Source of the DNA: Pseudoips prasinana
Taxonomy: Eukaryota > Arthropoda > Insecta > Lepidoptera > Nolidae
DNA: 64,000 nt
NCBI GenBank assembly: GCA_951640165.1
Contig: OX621258.1
Location: 7,153,501-7,217,500 of the forward strand
Direction: 5' to 3'
Part shown: positions 33,432-45,400 of the stretch, piece after piece
Numbering within the stretch: the first letter of the stretch is position 1
Layout of the letters: the number at the start of each line of letters is the position of its first letter
Translations under genes and position numbers: made by a program
The notes under the pieces: generated by a model
Database searches by the model: none
Told to the model about the DNA's origin: nothing
Seen by the model: the letters and a program-made list of their open reading frames with translations, nothing else

Positions 33432-34462
33432 CTAGGAAGGTCTCACGTCAGTGTGTAAAATGTTGTCGTATCAAAGCAAACACAGTCCAACCAATTATGG
33501 GCAACCTACCAAAGCAGCGTCTACATCTTGAATTTCCATTTCTTGATACAGGTGTTGACTATGCCGGCCCAATCATGATAGCAGACCGGAAAGGTAGGGG
33601 ATGTAGACTAATTAAATGTTTTATTTGTGTCTTTGTGTGTCTAGCTACAAGAGCTGTGCATCTGGAGCTTGTTTCTGATTTGACGAAAGAAGCTTTTTTA
33701 GCCGCACTCAGCCGTTTTATTGCTCGGAGGGGCAAACCACGAAACATATTCTCAGACAATGGAACAACGTTTGTTGGAGCCTTTAACGAATTAGCTCGAC
33801 TTCTTTCACAAGATTTAGATCTCAGTGGCGTTGATCCAGGTATTAATTTTTCTTTTATACCGGCTTACACACCGCACTTTGGAGGCTTATGGGAATCGGC
33901 CGTTAAGTCCACTAAACACCATTTAAGGCGCACTTTAGGCCTTACATATTTAACCTTTGAAGAAATGGCTACGTGTTTGATACAAGTAGAAGCTATTTTA
34001 AATTCCAGGCCACTTACCCCACTTTCGGATGATCCTTCTGATCTTATTCCTTTAACTCCGTCTCACTTTCTTATTGGACGGTCTCTCGTGATGTTACCGC
34101 ATCCTCAAATCATGGATAGTAACGTGACCAGCCTGCAACGTTTTCGACGCATCGAATACCTTAAACAGCACTTTTGGAAACGATTTTCTCAAGAGTACAT
34201 CCAATGGCTTCAGGAGAAAACTAAATGGCATCGTTCATCAGGCGTACTCAAAGAAGGAACTCTCGTCGTCATCAAAGACCAGGCGTCACCACCTTTACAA
34301 TGGCCTCTAGGACGCATTCTTCGTCTGCATTCTGGGAAGGATGGCATTGCTAGAGTCGCCGATATCCAGACGCGCAAGGGTATTATTCGACGGGCATTTA
34401 ACACAATATGCCCTCTTCCTGTCACTGCTGTTGAAGATACTTCAACCGGGGGAGTATGTTGA
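33398..34462 (+). pseudogene. BEL integrase core
   Basis: Reads SRQCVKCCRIKANTVQP (Cys-Cys of HHCC), then VDYAGPI (first Asp), FSDNGTTFVGAFNEL (second Asp) and FGGLWESAVKSTKHHLRRTL (Glu), a full DDE triad, and the C-terminal LPHPQIMDS region. It stops at 34460-34462, just inside the 3' LTR. Confidence 0.9.
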
Positions 34463-34742
34463 GTACATCGACCGGCCGCGCACCGCAACGTTTCGTCGCC
34501 AGGGGGCGCGGCCACCGATTCCAGCCGAGTGCCCGTTCGGCCGCGCTCGGCAGTCAGCTGTTAGCTACGACATACCGCGCTCGCGCATACATTACTTTAT
34601 ATTTAAATACTAAATTCCTTGTACCGTTACGATTACGAGATTCTGTAGTGTGGTAATTAATATAACCTACATCAAAAATATACAGTCCACTCATTTCTAA
34701 CACCCGCTATCGAACCTGCATTGGCCTACATAGGTCAGAACA
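34457..34742 (+). repeat. BEL 3' LTR
   Basis: 286 bp, preceded by the purine-rich CCGGGGGAGTA tract expected for plus-strand priming. Confidence 0.95.
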
Positions 34743-34920
34743 CGTAGACTTTAAAAAGGCGCTTGTAAATAGTCAGAACACGTTTGTAGTAATATAGTTA
34801 TGTACCTATAGTTACATCATTATTTCTAGTTACATAGATATTTAGGTACACGGATTGTATGAAAACATTTATAACATTTATTTTATAATATTATTTAGCT
34901 AGCTTGTATTAAGTTATTGT
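34743..34920 (+). repeat. Family L arm, right piece (split by BEL element)
   Basis: CGTAGACTTTAAAAAGGCGC onward to AGCTTGTATTAAGTTATTGT. Confidence 0.65.
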
Positions 34921-34925
34921 CAAAT

Positions 34926-34966
34926 TAATAAAGTTTAACGCGGGTAAAATCGCGGTGCACATCTAG
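34926..34966 (+). mobile_element. Helitron 3' end fragment
   Basis: AAGTTTAACGCGGGTAAAAT then CACATCTAG. Confidence 0.6.
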
Positions 34967-34967
34967 T

Positions 34968-35149
34968 ATATTGTAAATTAAATGCGAAAGTTTGCGAGTA
35001 TCGATGGATGTATGGATGTTTGTTACTCTTTCACGCAAAAACTACCGAATGGATTTCGATGAAACTTTGTAGTAATATAGCTTATACAAATCACACATAG
35101 GTTATGATTGATAAAGTTTACCGTGGGTTAAACCGCGGGGCACAGCTAG
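34968..35149 (+). mobile_element. Helitron, short copy of another subfamily
   Basis: Body with CACGCAAAAACTACCGAATG and 3' end GGGTTAAACCGCGGGGCACA then GCTAG. Confidence 0.6.
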
Positions 35150-35374
35150 TATAACATATATACTAGGGATGGGCCGAGTACTCGGTTAGTACTCGGTACT
35201 CGGCATATTCGGTGTTTTTTTTATACTCGTACTCGGCCGGATAACTCGGTTCAAGTGATGAGTACTCTGCTTAGAGATTTCGTGAAAACAAGCTTGTTTA
35301 TTAGTCTAATAAGGAACATTTATTTATAAAAAATACATTTAAGTATATAAAAAAGAATCAATTAATATTTGAAA

Positions 35375-35840
35375 TTTAGCAATGACAAGTTATGATGCAG
35401 GAATACAAGGCTCTCTGCGCGTTCTGATAACAGTTTATTCCGTTTTTCTTCATAGAAATTGCCAGCTTCAGAAAATAGAGGCTCGTTATACACAGTGCTC
35501 GCAGATGCACACTCATGTTAGGTATGCCATTGGTGGATATCTTGTTTTATGCCCACCACGTGAAAGGACTCTGGTGTCGTGGCAACAAGCCTTCGTTTAC
35601 ACATCAATTTTTTTTTCAAATCGTTCTAAGTTTAGAGCGTAGGGGCTTTTAGTATAATTGCACTCTGGTGCCTTAGTTGAAGCTAGTTCTTCGAAGCAAC
35701 TCCAAAAACTTGCATGAGCATCTTGGGATTGTTCTACTCTGCTACGATTATGATTAAACTCTTTTTCATCAGTGCTGTCGGCACTATCTGAAGCGTCACT
35801 TCTACTTATGGATTCTAAACATAATATATTTCTTATCAAT
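35375..35840 (-). pseudogene. Degenerate hAT transposase C-terminus
   Basis: Minus-strand frames, with stops, give ESISRSDASDSADSTDEKEF, QDAHASFWSCFEELAST and later pieces that read like the hAT dimerisation end (a SWQF..RKTE..VIRTR stretch where SEAGNFYEEKRNKL-type sequence is expected). No DDE residues can be placed. Confidence 0.5.
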
Positions 35841-35927
35841 TAACATTTGTCTGGATTAAAAAAATATCTCATATTGCCAATAGTCACTGAACATAATCAA
35901 CTATATCCTAACCTTTTATTTTTATAT

Positions 35928-35985
35928 CTGTTAACGGAATTACGCGTGCCGTGTTAATACACGGCACGCGTAATTCCGTAAACAG
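35928..35985. repeat. Near-perfect hairpin
   Basis: ACGGAATTACGCGTGCCGTG, six-base loop TTAATA, then the exact inverse; pairing continues outward through CTGTT/AACAG with one mismatch. It lies inside the hAT element. Confidence 0.9.
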
Positions 35986-36430
35986 TTATGTATATGATAC
36001 TTGTTGTGAAATTAAAAATGACCGAGCGGGCCAGGATGCGCGGGTGTTTACCTGAGGCAGAAGGGAGGAGTCACGGCACGCTTGCCGGTATCGCGCCTCG
36101 AACCTGTATAAACTTGTTTTAGCACCGCAAAGCGTTTGTATTGCACCGAGTAACTCGGCCGAGTACTCGGTCCAGCAAACATCAAACCGAGTAATACTCG
36201 GTACTCGGTTACTCGGTAAAATCAGGACTCGGCGCATCTCTAATATATACGTATAAAGAATATTACGAACAGAGAAAGTGTAAAGGACCTTGTTAATATC
36301 AGATCTTATTACATGAATGACAAACAAAAAAATACAAATGTCAACTGACATATTGTCAAGACAATGTTAGTGCAAAACAAATAAAAATGTGAAAAAATCT
36401 TTATAAAAAAACACAAAAAAATCTAATAAA

Positions 36431-36490
36431 ATGAACAAAAAAATTACAGGCAAGAAATTAAAATTATCTCCGTATCAAAATGGTGATAGG
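36431..36490 (+). CDS. ABHD12: ABHD12 exon 1 (codons 1-20)
   Basis: MNKKITGKKLKLSPYQNGDR followed by donor GTAAGT, phase 0. The least certain exon because it rests on phase match, a strong donor and the expected N-terminal length. Confidence 0.7.
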
Positions 36491-39400
36491 GTAAGTTTAC
36501 AATTGTATTTCTTTAGCATTAAAGTGAGATGGAACATAGTGTTCTTTCGCTCTATAACCAGCTCTATACACTCCAGCGTAGCTTAAAACACTCATCTTTC
36601 CCTACAGCGTTTGACCTATCACAAGCTCGCAGTCATAGACTCTTGTACTTTGCTGTGATTACATTGGTTGAACGCTATACTGAGATATAAGACTTCGTCG
36701 CCATGATAGATCAACAATTAATGGTTAATATCTCAAATCAAGTCGCCTTCAAACGTAAATAAATTCAGGGGGGAGGGATGGAGGGGGGAGGGGGCTACCC
36801 TCCTGTAACCAACCCCAACCCGCGGAACCCCATGGTTATGGAGATATCCATGGTTAATGGTTTTCTAGCGCTCGGCGGCCGCTGCCGCGGCACGCTCACT
36901 ACGCTCGCTCGCCTTCGCGCGCCAAATGGTCACCGTTCTAACCTAACCTAACCCAAATTATTTCATAAAAGTGCAGTTTTGCAAAAATATTATGATAGTG
37001 ACAATGAACAATTAATTTTTGGAAATTTTTCGGATAATTATATAAAAACAAAATATAACTTCTAAACACGAAAGCAATGTTTTTACACTGTTTTACAACG
37101 CTGTAGGTATCGAAATCGCTACGAAATATTCAAAATTGCGTTCTGTTTTATGCATTTGTATGGAGTTTTAGGATTTCGAAAAATTAATTTAAAAAAATTG
37201 GCGCGTCTCCGGCAGAAAAAAATGCGTTTTATCACTTAGTAGGAACCCCCTTAACCCCCCCATATACACACTTAACTCAAATTCAGGCGACTCGATATGG
37301 GATCCAACCCAAATTAAGTATTATCTTAATTTCGAGATCATAGATGTAAGTTCGCCAGAGCTTATCATGAAGGGACAACGTCGGCTACGACACAGAAGCG
37401 ACATAAATAGAAAGCGTTAGAAGTTACGGTAACTGCTCACCATGAAGTATGCCGTATAGGTAACTACCTGTTTGCGGACTTGGTAAAAAGGAGTATTCTA
37501 TACTACGGCATAGAAAGCCAGCTGTGTGTCCGACAAGAATTCGTTTGTCTGGCATGCAATGTATCGATACATTAATTTTCTATTATATAATAATAAAAGA
37601 TAATAATATCTAGGGACAATGTCACACAGATCATCCTAGCCCCAAACTAAGCAAAGCTTGTACTATGGGTACCAGGCGACGATATACATACTTATATAGA
37701 TAGATAAATACTTATATACATAGAAAACATCCATGACTCAGAAACAAATATTCGTGCTCATCACACAATTATTTGCACTTACCGGGATTCGAACCCAGGA
37801 CCACCAGTTTCGTAGGCAGGAGCACTACCAACTAGGCTACGGTGACCGTCGGACCGTTTATATTTCCTTCATTTCCCAATTTCCCCTTTATTATGATATA
37901 GATATAATCCCGTGGGGGACAAAGAAATGGTAAAGGGTGGCCCTGTTATTCTTTCTAGGCCGGTAACCACACGGCTACTATTCTGCTCGCATGTTCTAAA
38001 GAGCCGTTACAAATTAAAATTTGTCATTGTAAATTATACTCTATGTAACAGTATTAAAGTGTAATTTACCTTAATTGGTCACTGTTTTGTACTTGTATTA
38101 CTGTGTATTGTTACTATTCATCATCATGTCAGCAAAAGTACGTCCACTGCTGGACAAAAGCCTCCTTAAAGAATGGGGGATATGCCATAATCGCCACGCT
38201 TGGCAGACGGGTTGGCGATCGCAGTTTGATGGTCATAGTTCCCAGAAAAACGCTGCTGCCCGTTCTCTGGTAGGTATTCCCTCGGTCGATTTCTACGCCC
38301 CCCATGGTATGTGATGGGGTGATGATATTACATGTGATTGTTACTATTGCATAGATGTATTTCCTCAGTGCAATATTACTGACTGGCTTCTCGGTGACGG
38401 CCAGTCTCCTGGTGGTCCAAGTAGCTGTGTTGCCCCTGGTCTTCAAGTACAGCAAATCCGTTCAGAGGAAGATGGTTTTCTCTAATTGCAGTGAGTCTAT
38501 TTTCCCACTTCAATAGCATTATTTTCGGGGTGGAATTCGAGATAGAGAGGACAACGTTACTTCTTCACGTCAAACTCGACGTCCTGCGTGAGCGATCTAG
38601 ACGCGAACGCGAAGCGGCGCGGCGCGGAAACAACAAACAGTCGAAACCTATTGAAGTGTCCTACGTGACGAAATGCGCGTGCGGTGCGGTGCGAAGCGGC
38701 GCGAAACGAAGCGAACGCGATTAGTTGGCTTGATATTTTCGCGCGAACTAGATGCGGTGCCGTCGTGTTCTTGCGCCGTCGGTGGCGGATGCGCCAGACG
38801 ATTCGCGTGCACGTAGGAAATAGCCGCCGCGTCACACCGCATCGCATCGAATTCGCGTGTCACGGCTTTATAATCGCGTTCGCTTACGTAGCGTAATCGG
38901 CTGGAGCGATTTAATAAAATTTGGTATGGGGTTAGCTGACACCCTGGATTAACAAATAGGCTATAATTTATAAAGTTTAATGCGGGTAAAACCGCGAGGC
39001 ACAGATAGTTATCAAAAAAAATCCCGTTTGTTGTATGGGAGCCCCCTTGAATATTTATTTTATTTTGTTTTTATATTATTTTGCTGTGATAGCGGCAACA
39101 GAAATACATCATCTGTGAAAATTGCAACTGTGTAACTATCACGGTTCATGAGATACAGCCTGGTGACAGAGCGAGAGCATTAGGCTATGAGCTAAACCGA
39201 TTGAACGAATGATTCAGTATTTTTTAACGTTCACCTATTTGAACTCTGAACCCCCTGATCACTGTGGACTAGATTTAGTACTAAACCTGATACATATTTT
39301 GGATTTAATTTCAGTAAATTATCCGCGGAATATAGACTATGAGAATCCATCTTGCGTCAACGTCATCGGTGGAAGGAACTTCAACATTGAGTTCGAGTCG

Positions 39401-42400
39401 AAGGCGGACAAATGTCCTATAAAACTAGGTAGGTGACTTTAATTTTTGAAGTGAACCGTTCTTGAGGTGTGTTGAGCACTTTTTGTGTGAACAAAAAGCC
39501 TGGAACTCGCGTCATCCTCACCGCACACTTCCCATGAGCTATATGTATAGATATAGAATTATACCTCCGTGCGTTATCCATCATCAGTACAAAAAAAAAG
39601 AAGTACACAGCTAGACAAGCCTCCCCCAAGAATTAACTTGGAGGGATACCACCAAGGATAACCATAATTGCTCCGCTTGGGAGATGGGTTGGCGATCGCA
39701 GTAAGATGGTGATAGTACTCAGAAGAACGCTGCTGCCTGCTGTCTTCTGGTAGATATTCCCTCGGGTCGACTTCTAAGCCCCCCTACGGGATGAGATGGG
39801 GTGATGATATTCTGGTATTCGCCGTGATTGCCGCCGTTTTATTCATTTTAATTGGGAACTTTTGACAAGTCACACCAGTTCCATCATACCAGAAACCAAC
39901 CTACAACTAACACATTTAAATTATTATCATGATAATTAATAATACTACGATCAAATCACAGAAAGACATGTTCGATTAAAATGGTTCTCATAATCAGGGG
40001 CTCTACCGGCTAAGTCGTCGAACATCGATTACTTAAATGGCGTTCAAATAAATAAAGGTTAAAAATGACTTAATCAATCTATAAATAGGCTTCCATGAGC
40101 ACATATGACGTCATAAATGGTCCGGAATTGAAAAAATCGGTGTTCAGCGACTTAGCCGGTAGAGTGGAGAGGGCTATGCTCGGAGTATCCCTGCGAAATC
40201 CGTAGAAATGTCGAAATCCGCAGACGAACCAAAGTAACCGACATATCCCGAATAATTGCCAAATTGAAATAGCGGGGCTCATAGCTTGTAGAACCGACGG
40301 CCGTCGCCGCTGGTGCAGAGAGGATCTTGAGTGGTGACCATAAACCTGAAGATGCAGCGTCCCCAGGCCGTACACTAGGTGGATTGACGAATAAAGACGT
40401 TCGCGGGAATTCGCTGGTTGCGGGTAGAGCAAGATTGTCCATTGTGGAAATCCTTGGGGAAAACTTTATCCAGCAGTGGACAATTATCTGCGGAAGTATT
40501 TCCTGTCCAAAATGCCATGGCGCCCTTGAAGAAACGAGCCTATTTAGGTCACTAACGCACTTGGAACCGCTCTGGAGTTGCGGGTGTCTATTTGAGGCGG
40601 TGATCACTTACTATCAGGCGACCCACTAGGGCGTTTGCCTTGATATTATATAAAAATAAACCTATGATGCTGATTTTTTCAGGGGTCTGGCACATAGTAC
40701 CCTGCTCGATGTTCCGTGAGGTGTTTGTCATCAGAGACGTCCTGACCATCGACAACAGGCTCCATGATGAGCTGAAGAGGACCAGGAATCCAATTGTACT
40801 CTACTGTCACGGTAATATTTACACAGTTACTTTATTGGTCTTTCTTTATAGTATGGGCAGTGGTTACCCTGGTGTCAGAGTTGTTCAATTCGCTCAGTAG
40901 GCACTGACATGGCTTAACGATGGTCTTCTAATAAGAACAACCGGGACCTACAGCTTAATGTGCCCTCCGAAGCACGGAGACGCTCAGAAATGAAACCCCT
41001 TTGACGGTCATCTATCTATGGGCTGACCTTCCGCCTAATGCTGTGAGAGCCAATGGCTATCAGCACTCCTAGATTCTTTATATGATGATACTGATCTTCA
41101 GTTAAGCCACTTAACGACTGAAAGCTTTGACATTGCATCACTCACGCTTTGCCTATGGCCAAAAGCGTGAGTGATGCAGACGCATATAATTAACCTTGTG
41201 ACCGAGAGAGGATAAACGCATCACCATACCCGCACCAAGTCACTAATTCAATGAAAGTAGATACAATAATTATATCAACAAGAAGAAGAAGAAGTACACT
41301 TTATTGCATAAAGAATATACAAAGTACAGTATGCATAGAACATTAATTTTGCAATTAAATCGTTTTTTGAGATAATGTGGAGTAGATGGGATGAACAGAA
41401 TACTGTATAGAAGTGATACGATATGAGTATTCCGACGAAGACGTATTGGTAGCCACTTGAGTTTATTGCGAAATTCGGATATATGATCATATTTGCGCAA
41501 ACCAAATATGAAACGTATGCAAAAGTTTTGAAGTCGCTCAAGTTTATCAAGTTGTTCCTCCGTTAGATCAAGATAACTGGTGTCAGCATAGTCAAGGATA
41601 GGGAGAAGAAGAGACTGAGCAAGTGCAATCTTGGTAGCAGTTGGCAGAAACTTTCGCAGACGTTTCAAGATACTTGCAGAAACAAAAATCTTTTTGCTAA
41701 CTTCTTTCATTTGAAAGCCCCACGATAAGGTATTGTCCATAACAATACCCAAGTTCTTGACTCTGCCCGAAAAAGGTATAATAGTCCCGTCAAAAATTCT
41801 ATCGTGTATATAATTCCTGTTTTGTATTGCAGGAAATTCAAACCACCGTGCGTCGCCCCACCGTCTACAAATGTACAGGGTGTTTCAGGAGTTGAATTTT
41901 CACGTCATCACCTTTGATTACCGAGGTAATATTTTAACCCACCCCTATCAAATTATTATTAACTATAGATTGCACTTGTTCGAAATTCGACCATTTAGGT
42001 TCTATTCTATCTACTTATATCTATTTTAGTCAAAGACTGACTGTAAATACAAATAATATTCATTTGTTATAAGTTTTGATACTCAATTAGTCATCTCTTC
42101 TCAGTTTGTCAATGTGTCAAGGGATAGTAGTTTATGTAATAAATAAATACATACATAGACTCACGCCTGTTTCCCAGAGGAGTGGCAGAGACAACGGACT
42201 TCCATTTGTCACGATCCTTGCATACCTCTTTCGCTTCGTTTACTGACATAATATTCTTCATACATGCTCGCAGGTTTAGTCTTCTCACCTGACCTTTCTT
42301 AAGTACGTCTCCGATTTGATCAGAGAATGTTAATAAATAAATACCCTGGGACATTATTTACACACGGCCATCTGATCCAAAACTAAGCAGAACTTGTACT

Positions 42401-45400
42401 ATGGAAACTAGATAACTGATAAACTACATATACTAGTTTTCTTTTGTAAATACATACTTATATAGAAAAGTACACCCAGACTCAGGACAAATAGACATGT
42501 TCATGCGCACAAATATCTGTCCTAGGTGGGAATCGAACCCACGACCTCCAGCGTGAAGAGCAAGCATTCGCCAACCACGCCAACTGGCCCGTAAACAATA
42601 ATGTTTTTTTGTTTATAATTTATCTCTACTCTGTTGCTGTTTGGTTCGGTAGAATCATCGTTATTAAGCTGCCAAGACTTGTGTACTTGTAGTTTCGTAC
42701 GTAAAATGCGGAGTGCTAAGTACGTCTGATGGTACTAACCATTAATATTCTGTGGTTAATTTATTTAATTATGCAGGCTATGGTGACTCGACACATGTGC
42801 GACCGACAGAACGCGGCGTGGTAGAGGACGCCCTAGCGGTCTACAACTGGTTGATTGGGGAACTTGATGATAAGGAAAGACCATTGGTGCTTATATGGGG
42901 ACATTCTTTAGGTGCGTCACTGCAATTTCCATTTCTTTTTTTTTTATAAGAGTGCGACAAATGAGGAAGTGGGTCACCTGATGGTAAGTGATCACCGCCG
43001 CCCATGGACACTCGCAACACCAGAGGTGTCGCGGGTGCGTTGCCGGCCTTTAAAAGTCAGCAAACAAGTGTTGCTGACCCTTCCCCCACCCCAATGAGCT
43101 CTGGCGAATTTACTCACACTCAGAAACACAACATTAAGTTATTATTAAAGAATGTCTTCTGTAAGGTGGAGGTACTTCCCCAGTCCGGCTGCTCTTTGGG
43201 CGAATTTACGCTGTGACCTACCCCCCTTAAACTTGGTCAGGGTGCGAGTTAATAAAACCAGCTACAAGAATGTTTACCTACATACATACATACATCATCA
43301 GCCTGATTTCGTCCACTGCTGGACATAGGACTCCTCCAAAGGTTTCTATCACGATACCATTTAGAGGGGTTTGACTACCTGGTGTATGCCTTAGTCGCCT
43401 TTTACGACACCCACGGGATAGTGTGAAGTGATCCTGTTATTCTATCTAGGCCGGAATGTGAATAATTAATAATTAGAATGAATAATTATAATAATAATAA
43501 TATCTCGGGACAATGTCACACAGATCATGCTAGCCCCAAACTAAGCAAAGCTTGTACTATGGGTCCAGGCGACGATATACATACTTATATAGATAGATAA
43601 ATACTTAAATACACAGAAAACATCCATGACTCAGAAACAAATATTTGTGCTCATCACACAAATATTTGCACTTACCGGGATTCCAACCCAGGACCACCAG
43701 CTTCGTAGGCAGGAGCACTACCAACTAGGCTACGGTGACCGTCATATATTCGGTATTCATAATAAACCAAAAATAAAATCTGTTTTGTAATTTTGATTTT
43801 GGGCACCTTCGTTTTATTTAATTTAACTGCCTCTCTGGTCTTCCGGTGACGTGTTCAGCCGCAAACAATGAGGTCTTGGGTTCAAACTCCGGGTCGGGCC
43901 AAACAGTGATATTAGAGATTTTCCTGTTACGTAAAGTCCTCAGTATCGGCCTGAAGGCCGGAAATTCTGGTGTTCCTGTGTGTGAGGCTCGGAGAAGTTC
44001 TGAACCTGTCCTCTTTACGATGGTGTCGGCTAGCCGTCCCATCGACCATGAGAGTGATTAGAAGGTGCACCTATGTATGCGTAAACAGTTGTACAGTATA
44101 ATAATATTATATCAATTGCGCTATGCATAAGCTCTAGGGAAGCGCAAGCGGAAGGGGATGATGACGCGATTTCCATGATTTTTGTTCACCCAAAAAGTGC
44201 TCGACGCTCCTTAAGAAGTTTTCACTTCAAAATGCGCGAGCAAAATAGACTCTGGACCTTAGATATTTTTTTTTTGTTCCAGGCACAGCAGTAGCAGCGA
44301 ACATGGCCACCCATCTTGCCCAGTCTGAGAACGGCTCCGAACCTAACGCTTTGATATTGGAGGCACCCTTCAATAACCTCAGGGATGAAATTGAATGCCA
44401 CCCCTTTTCCAAGGTATCTTCAGAATACGGTTAATAAGTACTTTTTTTAAGAAAAAATCGACGCCCGCACTACAATAGACATATTCTTGATTATCTTGTC
44501 TGTGCCTAACGTGTTCAACAGCATTTTTGCAGTTCTGAGTTCAAATCTGGCTCAAGCCAACTAGTGATTTTGGAATTTCTCGTGAGCAAAAGAATTCCGC
44601 AGTATCAACCCGAAGTCTGCGATTTGGTGGGATTACACTCCCATGCTTCAGAGAGGATGTAAAGCGGTCGATCCTGTACCTGACCTCTTTACGGTCATGT
44701 CGAAATTATGAGAGTAGATATGGTGACCCGGATGTGTTTCCGCACTCACTTACATGTGCGTTGTAGTGAACAAGTGTCGCCCGCGAGTGTTGACGTGTTG
44801 CTAAGGCGCCTATTATAAAAACGCGTCAAGTGCTCGAGGTCAAAGATAAATGGCGACCCGCCTTGCGCTAAATGGGCGTGCTCAATAAACAATTTTTTGC
44901 TGAAGTGTAGTCGACATGGGTCGACACAAGTGTTGTTTTTGTTCATGCTTATGAATGACTCTTTCAAGTCGTAATAAATGTTTGTTGATATTTCGTTTCT
45001 AATTTATTATCTTTAGGGCCAAACATTGACTATAGTTGAAAAAAAAACATTATGTGTAATTGAAATACGTGTTTACGATAAAATATGTGTTTTATGACTT
45101 TTAACGATGGAAAGGTTCTATTTTACACACCATAAAATAATAAAACTAACTTACTAACTACTAAAAAAACTAGCTACTTCAAAAATATTAGTTTACAGGC
45201 GTAAGATTAGCCTCACTTACGCGCGAGAATCAACGACTGATATTTGACATTTTTTATTCAAGCCGAATGAACCATTGTGGAACTTGTGTCGTATTTCTTG
45301 CATGAAGGAATGTATTAAGATTCGAGTAGAAAAGAGAAAAAGATAAGAAACGTAATGCAATAGAAATAAATAATATATTCAGACGATGCATCGTATTGTA

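Larger units (their letters stand above)
28227..34742 (+). mobile_element. BEL/Pao LTR retrotransposon, complete but inactive
   Basis: Two 286-bp LTRs starting TGTTGAGTACATCG and ending GTCAGAACA flank gag-pol. The target duplication is CGTAG at 28222-28226 and 34743-34747. LTRs differ at only about two positions (T/G near 28372, A/G near 28392), so the insertion is young. Domain order gag, protease, RT, RNase H, integrase in one frame is that of BEL/Pao. Three lesions disable it: a frame break in gag near 29840, a TAA at 31950-31952 and a frame break near 33405. Confidence 0.95.
35164..36242 (-). mobile_element. hAT-type DNA transposon remnant with 8-bp TSD
   Basis: Ends TAGGGATGGGCCGAGT and (inverse) TAGAGATGCGCCGAGT, flanked by ATATATAC at 35156-35163 and 36243-36250. 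An 8-bp TSD is diagnostic of hAT. Subterminal zones are packed with CGAGTACTCGG-type repeats at both ends. Strand is set by the degenerate transposase. Confidence 0.85.

Noticed and set aside
28227..34742. Endogenous virus
   Set aside because: No envelope-like ORF; domain order and TSD fit a BEL/Pao retrotransposon.
38355..38490. ABHD12 as a retrocopy or pseudogene
   Set aside because: Ten exons with correct splice sites and intact phases argue for the functional gene.
38491..38896. Overlapping ORFs on both strands in the GC-rich segment
   Set aside because: CpG-rich DNA lacks stop codons in several frames; no domain seen.
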